The notes below the pieces were generated by a model, which made no database searches, was not told where the DNA came from, and worked only from the letters and a program-made list of their open reading frames with translations. From Dyella_A sp049445995 (GTDB taxonomy: Bacteria > Pseudomonadota > Gammaproteobacteria > Xanthomonadales > Rhodanobacteraceae): 64,000 bases of DNA. The DNA lies in contig NZ_JBMSDZ010000014.1 of NCBI RefSeq assembly GCF_049445995.1, forward strand, positions 1 through 64,000. The letters are read 5' to 3'. This document shows, one piece after another, positions 43,995-50,985 of the stretch (position 1 is its first letter; every line of letters begins with the position of its first letter). The translations under genes were made by a program, and so were the position numbers.

Positions 43995-45713
43995 TCAACG
44001 GGTGGTGAAATTTGGATATGCATCCAGTTCGCCAAGCAGGAACCGCCCGAGCAGGCGCGCCTGCAGTTCGAGCAGCCGACGGTAGCTGAGCCGGTAGCCG
44101 AACAGCGGGTGGGTGACTTCGTGACTGAGCCTGCGTTCGAATGCGGCGATGAAGCGCTTGCGTCCATCCGGCGTGAGGTTGACGCTGCCGGCCGCGCTGA
44201 CGAAATCGCCGGGATGCACTTCACCGTTGTTGATGACCTGGATCACCACCGAATCGGCCAGCAGCGGGCGGAACGGTTCCATCAGGTCCAGCGCCAATGC
44301 GGGACGGCCGTAGCGCGGCTGGTGGTAGAAACCGCGGAATGGATCGAAACCCACCGATTGCAGGGTGACGGTCAGCGTGCGGACGAGCAGGGTGTAGGCG
44401 AACGACAGCATGGCGTTGATGGGATCGGTCGGCGGGCGGCGGTTGCGCTGGGTGAAGTCGAACGACAGCAACGCCTCGTCTTCGGCGGCCGTGACTTTGA
44501 GTGTGTTGCGGAAATGCCCGAAGTAGTGCGCGGCGGCGTTGCCCTCGATGCCGAGCAGGGTTTGCAGATTGTCGGCGCTTTCGCTCTGTTTCTGGATGCG
44601 CTTGAGGTCGGCCAGCAGGCGCTCGGGTTTTTCTTCCAGCTTCCAGTTGCGGCGCAGCTGGGTGCGGCAGTTGGCGATCTTCGCGGCCACCAGCCCGCGC
44701 GCCACGCGCAGGCACGCGGCATCGCTGAAGCTGATGCGGTATTGCGCGGTGCGCAGTTCCACGTTCTTGTGGCCGTTGCCGATCGTGTGGCCATAGAACC
44801 AGCCGCCGTAGCTGTGCCAGGTCACCGGGATGTTCCGCTGCATCAGCTCGCCCAGGCAGGGCGAGGTGACATACACATTGCCCATCAGCACCACTTGCGA
44901 CACCTCGCCGATACGCGCCTTGGCCAGCAGCTGATCGTCCTTGCTGACCTCCAGCACCTCTCCCTTTTTGGTCAGTTTCGCGTTGAACTGCTGCACGTAC
45001 AGCGGCAGCGCCTCGTGATGCGGTACCGCCAGGGGGCGTGGTGCCAGTTCCGCGCGATGCAGGAACTGGACTTCGTCGGGCAGGCATATCGTCACCAGTG
45101 AGCAGCGCGGGCACTTGGGGCTGTCCACCAGCGGATCGGGAATGCGACCGCCCGCGGCCATGGCGCGCAGTTCGGCGATGGCGTTGCGGGTGTGGGCGAG
45201 CAGCTCGTCGTCGAACGGCACGGCGACCCGTTCCTTGCTGGCCACGTAGTAGATCGCGCCTTCTTCGCAGACGTAGCCGTGCTCGCGCAGCAGCAGGCCC
45301 TGCGCGCACAACTGCACGCGTTCGGGGTCGTACACGCCGCGCGGAATGTGCGGGCGTTTGCCGCGTTTGTAATCGACTGGCGTGACGACGCCACCTTCGC
45401 CCTCGATCAGATCGAGCTTGGCGATCAGGCCGATGGTGTTGGAGGACAAGGTGACCGAGCGGGCGTGGATCTCGGTGTTCTCCTCGCGCGCCTTGTCCGC
45501 TGCCGGCAGGTCACCGGAAGGCTTGTCCACGCGCTGATGCCGATGCCGGCCATCCACCGTGTCGGCTGAATCGGCCCATTCGCCCTGCACCCATTCCAGA
45601 TACGCCAGCCGTGGGCAATACACATGCTCGTTGAGCATGCGTACCGGGATCAGCGGCTGGTCGCCGCTCAACTCCGGAAACGGCAATTGCAAATCCCCCT
45701 GTTGCGGCTCCAT
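43995..45713 (-). CDS. cas4-cas1: Cas4-Cas1 fusion protein of the type I-G adaptation module
   Basis: A 572-residue fusion. The Cas4 part (about 1-215) has Fe-S Cys33 (VYCPRLAY), Cys201, Cys204 and Cys210 (CPRCSLVTIC), and the RecB-type nuclease motif with Asp101 and VDYKRG. The Cas1 part (from about 225) has the metal ligands in LLGIEGNAAAHYFG (Glu), GFYHQPRYGRPALALDLMEP (His, Asp). Cas4 selects PAM-bearing prespacers for Cas1-Cas2. Start MEPQQGDLQL at 45713; the open frame continues to 45869 only by reading into the MITE-like element. Confidence 0.97.
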   Translation of the reverse strand: MEPQQGDLQLPFPELSGDQPLIPVRMLNEHVYCPRLAYLEWVQGEWADSADTVDGRHRHQRVDKPSGDLPAADKAREENTEIHARSVTLSSNTIGLIAKLDLIEGEGGVVTPVDYKRGKRPHIPRGVYDPERVQLCAQGLLLREHGYVCEEGAIYYVASKERVAVPFDDELLAHTRNAIAELRAMAAGGRIPDPLVDSPKCPRCSLVTICLPDEVQFLHRAELAPRPLAVPHHEALPLYVQQFNAKLTKKGEVLEVSKDDQLLAKARIGEVSQVVLMGNVYVTSPCLGELMQRNIPVTWHSYGGWFYGHTIGNGHKNVELRTAQYRISFSDAACLRVARGLVAAKIANCRTQLRRNWKLEEKPERLLADLKRIQKQSESADNLQTLLGIEGNAAAHYFGHFRNTLKVTAAEDEALLSFDFTQRNRRPPTDPINAMLSFAYTLLVRTLTVTLQSVGFDPFRGFYHQPRYGRPALALDLMEPFRPLLADSVVIQVINNGEVHPGDFVSAAGSVNLTPDGRKRFIAAFERRLSHEVTHPLFGYRLSYRRLLELQARLLGRFLLGELDAYPNFTTR

Positions 45714-45740
45714 CGAACGTCGCCTTCGTGGCAACCCTGA

Positions 45741-45918
45741 GAGGCTGAGAAAAAATCGCCCGCCTACTGCGACCGCCGCCAAACGCCCGCGCCGGCGGCG
45801 CGCTGGGTGCCAATCCGGGTCATTTGGCCCACCAAACTCCCCGGATTGGCGCCCAGCGCACCTTGTCACGAACGCTTGGCGGCGCTCTCGCTACGGCGGT
45901 CGAATTTTTCTCAGCCTC
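45741..45918. mobile_element. MITE-like palindromic element, copy 2 (178 bp, with nested 67-bp insert)
   Basis: Same terminal inverted repeats and nearly the same interior as copy 1 at 16708. It differs by exactly 67 extra bases in the centre. That insert is itself palindromic, with arms starting GCGCTGGGTGCCAATCCGGG and ending GGATTGGCGCCCAGCGC. The element lies between the SEC-C gene and cas4-cas1, 28 bp upstream of the latter's start, so the adaptation genes are probably separated transcriptionally from the rest of the locus. Confidence 0.85.
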
Positions 45919-45986
45919 TGAACGGATTTGTCGCTTGCTTTTACATGGCGTGCCGGTGAATGGCAATCGCGAGCGCGTGCGGGCTC

Positions 45987-47423
45987 TCAGGTCCTCAGGC
46001 CCAATTGAAGGCGGATCGCGTCGAAGATGGTCTTGCGAGTGGCGGCCGGCAGCCCGAGGTCATGCTGCTCTGCATCCTGCAGCAAGGCCTCGACCTGTTC
46101 GCGGCCGTCGGGGCTTTGCACCATCTCGCGCGGCGTGCGGTTGGCCAGTGCGGGAAGCGGCAGGTCGATCCACTGCTCGTAGTGATCGCGCAGGTAGTCG
46201 GCCAGGATGGTGCGGGTTTCGGGAGTATCCAGCGGTGGCGGTGGGGACGAGTCGGCCTCTGCCATGGCCTGTTCGAGTGTCTGTGCGGTGTCGGCGAGCA
46301 ACGAGGCGCGGGTGGCGAGTGTGTCGTCGATGATGGCTTTCAGCCGATCGGCGCGCTCGCGCGATTTCACCTCCGCGGTCAACCGGTTGCCGTCGATGGT
46401 GATGGTGCCAAGCAGCGTGCCCGATTCGGCGTGCATGCCATGATTCATCTTCACCCAGTCGATGCGCGCGTGCTGGACGAGGCCCGCGGCATCGCGCTGG
46501 ATGTCCGCTTCCAGCGTCGCGGGATCGGCGGGGTCGAGGTGGACGAGGGCGTCGAAGGCGGCCTGGGCCGAGTCGATGTCATATACCAGTGTGTGGAATT
46601 CGAGGACTTCGCCGTCGGACGTCACCAGCTCCGGCAGCGACGGATACAGGTAGCGTTCCGACAGCGACAGGTACAGCTCGCGCAACTCGATGTCCCACAT
46701 CCGCAGCCTTTCGGTGGGGTTGTCCGGATCGACAAGTCCGATGTCGTTGCTGTGCATGCGTTCGCGCAACGTGATCACCGGCACCTTGTCACCCGGCGGC
46801 AGTGCGACCGCGCAGATCGCCTCGATCAGGGTGACGCCGCTGGCCGAAGCCAGGTGTGCATACACCACCTCATGCAGGGACAACGACTGCGAGGCGGCAC
46901 GTTCGTACACGTCATGGCGCTCGCCTGTCAGCAGGTCGCGCAGGGTCATGCTTCGACCGGGTTCGACGCGCTCGACCTCGTAGAAGCTGAATGGCCGGTC
47001 CAGGCACGATTGCAGGTAATCGCGAAGCGCCGGCGACAGTTGGTGCCCCTTGCGCTGCAGGTAGGCCTGCGTCGGCGCGACTTCATGCAAGGCGGTGTCG
47101 GCGACATCGGTATCGTCCGGATTGGGCGACCAGCCGTGCAGCATCCAGGGCAGGAATACCGGGGCGTGCGGCGTATCGCCATCGAATGCCTGCTCGTCAT
47201 CGTTCCACAGCATGAACTCCCACCACGCCTCATCGAACGCGCCAGGCCCATAGACCTGGGCGACAAAGCGCAGCATACGCTCGGGCAACCCTTCCATCTC
47301 CCGCCGGATGCGTTGCCATGCCAGTTCTTCCGAGGAGGCTGCCGGTGTCTGCCTGGCCAGGCAGCAGTGCTTGTACTTGCGGCCGCTGCCGCAAGGGCAG
47401 GGATCGTTGCGACTGATCTTCAT
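45987..47423 (-). CDS. SEC-C zinc-motif protein in the CRISPR-Cas locus
   Basis: 478 residues starting MKISRNDPCPCGSGRKYKHC, a perfect N-terminal SEC-C motif (CPCGSGRKYKHCC), followed by a large soluble region without a recognised fold (WWEFMLWNDDEQAF, RPFSFYEVERVEPGRSMTLR, ALHEV). The C-terminal segment ALANRTPREMVQSPDGREQV resembles a motif found at the end of several SEC-C and antitoxin-type proteins. SEC-C motifs bind zinc and ribosome or SecB partners in other proteins. Its function here is unknown. It lies between the nuclease and cas4-cas1. Confidence 0.8.
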   Translation of the reverse strand: MKISRNDPCPCGSGRKYKHCCLARQTPAASSEELAWQRIRREMEGLPERMLRFVAQVYGPGAFDEAWWEFMLWNDDEQAFDGDTPHAPVFLPWMLHGWSPNPDDTDVADTALHEVAPTQAYLQRKGHQLSPALRDYLQSCLDRPFSFYEVERVEPGRSMTLRDLLTGERHDVYERAASQSLSLHEVVYAHLASASGVTLIEAICAVALPPGDKVPVITLRERMHSNDIGLVDPDNPTERLRMWDIELRELYLSLSERYLYPSLPELVTSDGEVLEFHTLVYDIDSAQAAFDALVHLDPADPATLEADIQRDAAGLVQHARIDWVKMNHGMHAESGTLLGTITIDGNRLTAEVKSRERADRLKAIIDDTLATRASLLADTAQTLEQAMAEADSSPPPPLDTPETRTILADYLRDHYEQWIDLPLPALANRTPREMVQSPDGREQVEALLQDAEQHDLGLPAATRKTIFDAIRLQLGLRT

Positions 47424-47466
47424 GAGGGCATTGTCTTGAAGGGGCGCCGCCCGGCGCAAGCCGAGA

Positions 47467-48204
47467 TTAGTGCGAGGCGATGGTCCGGGTTTCATGCTGT
47501 CGGGGGCCACCGGAATGACGACTGTTCGAACCTTTCTCACGGACATAGATGCCGCGCGGTTCCTCGACCGCCCAGCGGACCTTGCGGGCGATGACAGGCC
47601 CGATACCGGCCACTTCGGACAGGGCATCCAGATCGGCGCCGGTCGCCGCTTCCACGCTGCCGAAGCGCTGGATCAAGCGTGCCGCCCGCGCCGGGCCGAT
47701 GCCCGGAAGCCCCTGCAGCACATGCGATTGCAGTGCGGCCTTGCCCCTGGGTCGATAAGCGTGGCGCGGCAATCCGCCGTTGGCGAGGGTCCGACGCTGT
47801 TGCGCGGCATAGCTCAGCGTAAGCAGCGTGTCGGCAGCATCGCGCGTGCGCAGCACCGGCAGGCCCATGAAAAGCGAGACGGTAACCAGAGCGCCGCGGA
47901 TGGCCTCGACACGCATGCCGCTTGACGCCAGATCCCGCGCGCTGCCCTCAAGGATCAACGCGGCCGGGAGCGTGGCCTTGAGCAGCCGCAGGGATTGCCT
48001 GAACAGCCGTCCATCCGCAATCGATGCGGCGAGGTCGGGCAGCGTCTTGCGTTCGAACAGCAGCGCGTCGTCGAGGCAATAGTCACCCACCGGCAGGCGC
48101 CGTATTTCGACTGCAAAGGCAGCGCAGGCGGCGAGCGCGGCCGGCATCGCCCCGTGCCATTCGCGATCGTCGACGATCAGCCGCGTCGGTCCGGGATGAT
48201 TCAT
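47467..48204 (-). CDS. ERCC4-domain nuclease with C-terminal tandem HhH
   Basis: A 245-residue nuclease. The ERCC4 (XPF/Mus81-type) active site is visible as GDYCLDDALLFERKTLPDLA (Asp and the ERKxxxDL motif) at about residues 40-60. A helix-hairpin-helix pair follows: LPGIGPARAARLIQRFGSVE and LSEVAGIGPVIARKVRWAVE. Such enzymes cut branched DNA. It is inserted between csb2 and the SEC-C gene in the type I-G locus, and its ATG (48204) overlaps the PIN fragment's stop. It could assist adaptation or repair, or be an independent passenger. Confidence 0.88.
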   Translation of the reverse strand: MNHPGPTRLIVDDREWHGAMPAALAACAAFAVEIRRLPVGDYCLDDALLFERKTLPDLAASIADGRLFRQSLRLLKATLPAALILEGSARDLASSGMRVEAIRGALVTVSLFMGLPVLRTRDAADTLLTLSYAAQQRRTLANGGLPRHAYRPRGKAALQSHVLQGLPGIGPARAARLIQRFGSVEAATGADLDALSEVAGIGPVIARKVRWAVEEPRGIYVREKGSNSRHSGGPRQHETRTIASH

Positions 48205-48395
48205 TGCCGCATCACGGCGACGACCTGCAGCGCCGCGCTTTCATCGCGCTGCTGCAGCACGCGCTTGAACACTTCCAACAGGCTGATCGAAGGCACTGCC
48301 AGCGCATCGACAGCCTCGATGGCCCGTGCGAACCGCGGGGCATTGGGGCCGTCCGCGGAATATTCCAGCCACGCCGACGAGTCCAGCCCATTCAC
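48201..48395 (-). pseudogene. N-terminal fragment of a PIN-domain (VapC-like) toxin
   Basis: 64 residues from a GTG start: MNGLDSSAWLEYSADGPNAP with the first PIN acidic residue (D5) and ISLLEVFKRVLQQRDESAAL with the second (Glu). Intact VapC proteins are about 130 residues; the second half, with the remaining catalytic Asp residues, is missing. The frame ends exactly at an ATGA overlap with the nuclease start, suggesting the nuclease gene replaced the toxin's C-terminal half. Unlikely to be an active toxin. Confidence 0.75.
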
Positions 48396-48517
48396 AGGCT
48401 ATCCCGCTCGCGCGGTACCGACGCGTCGATGCCCTTGAGCGAGCCCCGGCGGATTTCATCGGCACCATCGGGATGAACTCCAGTACGGTGCCCGTGCCCT
48501 GTGTCGAAATCAGTCAT
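48392..48517 (-). pseudogene. Probable VapB-type antitoxin remnant
   Basis: 41 residues ending DEIRRGSLKGIDASVPRERD-SL, the acidic-basic tail common in small antitoxins. Its TGA overlaps the GTG of the PIN fragment, the usual antitoxin-toxin coupling. In another frame the same stretch reads GTVLEFIPMV, resembling the end of an AbrB-type DNA-binding domain, so a frameshift and loss of the N-terminal half are likely. It begins only 9 bp after csb2. Confidence 0.5.
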
Positions 48518-48526
48518 GGCGATGCC

Positions 48527-50002
48527 TCAGGCCACAGGCTGGAACAGGCCAAGGCCAAAGTGGCAGCCGAAACCGAGCGCGATCGGCCCGGAAACCGGTT
48601 CGGTGAAAGTCATGCGCCAGAAGCTGCCGTGGCGATCGGGCTGGTTCAAGCCACGCTTGTCGCGGAAACGGTGAAAGTGGATCGAGCGACGCGGCCGGCC
48701 GTTGATCGTGATGGTTGGAAGCGCCTCGACCTGCGGCTCGGGCAGACCGCGCTCGCGGCACTCTCGCCTGATCTGGTCCTCCACGCCGAAGTTCTTCTTG
48801 GCGTGCCAGGGATGCATATACGGCGTGACCGACTGCCACTGCGGGGCGGTTGCCAACAGCGGGCCGCCAGCGGGCGCGTCGCCGATGTTCTCCAGTACCA
48901 GTTGCCATTCGCCGCCATCGCGGCTCCATAGGCGGCGCAGCTTTTCGACGACCCGGCGTTCCTCGCGGGCCAGGCCGCCGGGTCGATGCACGATCACCCG
49001 GTCGATCCGGCCATCGCCGTTGGCGTCCCACGGCAGGTAGAAGGCATGCCGGTGCCGGGTGCCCGCAGGCAGGCCGTGACCGGAGAAGGCGGACGGGATC
49101 GCGCTTTCGCCCAGTTGTTTCTTCGCCTCGCTCATCACCGCGCGGCGCAGTAACTCGCCGATGCGAACGCTGTCCTCCACCCGCGGCAGCGGCTTGCCGA
49201 TCAGCATGTAGCGAACCGTGGTCGCCGGCGCCGCCACCGCTTCGTGCATGAGCCGCTTGGGGCGCAAGGCATCGATGGGCCGCAGGTAGGCGACTTTCTG
49301 CGCGGCGGGCGGCTGGCTCCAGCCTTGTTTGCGCAGGTCCGCCGTTTCTACCGACAAGGCATCGAGCAACTTGGATGGCAAGGTCGAGCCCAGCTTTCTG
49401 GCGGCCTTCTTGTCGGCGAGGAAGCTGCCCCGCAGTGCGCCGTACTCGCCCGCGGGCAGGGGAGCGAGCAGGGTGACAACCTCATGCAATTCGCCCGTGG
49501 ATGGGTCGAGCGCGACGTTGCCGGGTTTGCAATCGGGCTTGAAGGGACCATCGAAGCGCGCCGCTTCCACCCAGGATTCCGCGCGGCCGAGGTAGCCCAG
49601 GGCCGCGAGCAGATCGTCCAGCAAGGCGGCTTGTGCGCCCGGCAGATCCAGTTGCGGCCACGCCATGACCAGCGCCTCGTCGCGTGCGACGGCGGCGAAG
49701 GCGTCGAACACCAGCGAGGTGTCGCCCGCCTTCCATTGCGGCATGTAGTGCCGCGTATGGCTGTGGCTCGCGGCAGGCAGGGCGTATTCCGGCAGAGCTT
49801 GCGACAACGAGTCGATCAAGGCGGCCAGCGTGGCTTCCTCGTGTTTGCCAAGGGGTTTGATCTTGTGATGCCAGGTGGCGATCAGCGCGCGCAGCACGCG
49901 CCATGGTTCCGGCGGCCAGACCACGGCACCTTCGTTGACGTGCCGGCTCCAGGGCGTGGCGTGGTACTTCCCGGCGGGGAAGGTGAACGCTAGCGCGAGC
50001 AT
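48527..50002 (-). CDS. csb2: Type I-G Cascade subunit Csb2 (Cas5-Cas6 fusion)
   Basis: A 491-residue protein. The N-terminus MLALAFTFPAGKYHATPWSR, then VNEGAVVWPPEPWRVLRALI, is the Csb2/GSU0054 signature. The C-terminal region GTRHRHAFYLPWDANGDGRI with several histidines, and TPYMHPWHAKKNFGVEDQIR, belong to the Cas6-like part that processes pre-crRNA in type I-G. It starts 3 bp after the csb1 stop. Normal length for the family. Confidence 0.94.
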   Translation of the reverse strand: MLALAFTFPAGKYHATPWSRHVNEGAVVWPPEPWRVLRALIATWHHKIKPLGKHEEATLAALIDSLSQALPEYALPAASHSHTRHYMPQWKAGDTSLVFDAFAAVARDEALVMAWPQLDLPGAQAALLDDLLAALGYLGRAESWVEAARFDGPFKPDCKPGNVALDPSTGELHEVVTLLAPLPAGEYGALRGSFLADKKAARKLGSTLPSKLLDALSVETADLRKQGWSQPPAAQKVAYLRPIDALRPKRLMHEAVAAPATTVRYMLIGKPLPRVEDSVRIGELLRRAVMSEAKKQLGESAIPSAFSGHGLPAGTRHRHAFYLPWDANGDGRIDRVIVHRPGGLAREERRVVEKLRRLWSRDGGEWQLVLENIGDAPAGGPLLATAPQWQSVTPYMHPWHAKKNFGVEDQIRRECRERGLPEPQVEALPTITINGRPRRSIHFHRFRDKRGLNQPDRHGSFWRMTFTEPVSGPIALGFGCHFGLGLFQPVA

Positions 50003-50005
50003 GGT

Positions 50006-50950
50006 CTATTTCCTGTAGGTCACGGTGGTGACTTCGAATCGGGCGTCGGCCTTGGCCGCAGCGATCAATCCCGGCAATGCGGCCTTCAGTTCGGCCCACT
50101 CCGGCATGCGGAAATCGCCTGGCCGCTGGACCGTCACGGCCTCGCATTCGAAATCGCAGGCGGTACGCAGCCGCAAGCCCTCTTCCAGAAAGCCACGGAT
50201 CTTGAAGAGCGCCAGCGCTACCAGCAGTTCGTAGACGGCGCTCGAAAAACCGTAGCCGCGCAGCTGGGCCAGATCCAGGTTGAAATAGGCATCGATCTGC
50301 GGCGAGACGAATTCGTCGCGCGCGAAGGGGACGTTGCCGAAGCCTTTGGCGGTATCGCCTTTCGGATTGACCGAATCGTTTTTGACGCCTCCGCTGGCGG
50401 CGACCTTGGTATCGCGCGCCTCGATGAATCCCGATAGCGCGCGCGGCAACCTCAAGCGGCCGCCGGCCAGTTCCTTTTTCGCCAGAAACACGCCATGCAG
50501 GAGGGCATTTACGTCGAGGCCGAGCAATACCCGGGCGAGCTTTCTCAAATCGACGACACCTTCTTCCATGTCCGCCAGTTCGCTCTTCAACGTGTCGAAG
50601 ACCGTCTTGTCCCTGCCCTCCAGTACGTAAGGCGAATTGATGCGGTGCGCTTCGAGCACGGAATTGGTCAGCGGCTGGCCGTTTTCGTCCATTACCTTGA
50701 TGACCGAAAGCCCGCGCAGTGGCTCGACCCAGTCGTCGGCAACCTTGTCCCAGCACACCGCTTCCATCCGGTTGGCCAGACTCTGTGCCGATTCGACCAG
50801 CAGCATGGCCTCGCCATGCGGGCCTTCGTATTGCGCAGCGCCGATCTCCGGAAAGCCGGTGGGCTGGAAACGCGTGCCTTGCAGCGGCTTCAATCGCGCC
50901 TGGATCAGGAGGCGCGGTGCGTGGCTCAGGGCGGACAGGTCAACACTCAT
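50006..50950 (-). CDS. csb1: Type I-G Cascade backbone subunit Csb1 (Cas7)
   Basis: A 314-residue RAMP protein of the GSU0053/Csb1 family: RLLIQARLKPLQGTRFQPTG, FPEIGAAQYEGPHGEAMLLV and ESAQSLANRMEAVCWDK are characteristic. Multiple copies form the crRNA-binding backbone. AGGAG precedes the ATG at 50950, and the gene lies 35 bp after csx17. Confidence 0.95.
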   Translation of the reverse strand: MSVDLSALSHAPRLLIQARLKPLQGTRFQPTGFPEIGAAQYEGPHGEAMLLVESAQSLANRMEAVCWDKVADDWVEPLRGLSVIKVMDENGQPLTNSVLEAHRINSPYVLEGRDKTVFDTLKSELADMEEGVVDLRKLARVLLGLDVNALLHGVFLAKKELAGGRLRLPRALSGFIEARDTKVAASGGVKNDSVNPKGDTAKGFGNVPFARDEFVSPQIDAYFNLDLAQLRGYGFSSAVYELLVALALFKIRGFLEEGLRLRTACDFECEAVTVQRPGDFRMPEWAELKAALPGLIAAAKADARFEVTTVTYRK

Positions 50951-50985
50951 GTTTGGCGCTCCTAGTCGAAAGCGATGGGAAGGAA

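Noticed and set aside
45714..45869. Longer N-terminus for the Cas4-Cas1 fusion
   Set aside because: The extra 52 codons translate the MITE-like element, and the same peptide stretch appears in another unrelated frame at copy 1, so the extension is spurious.
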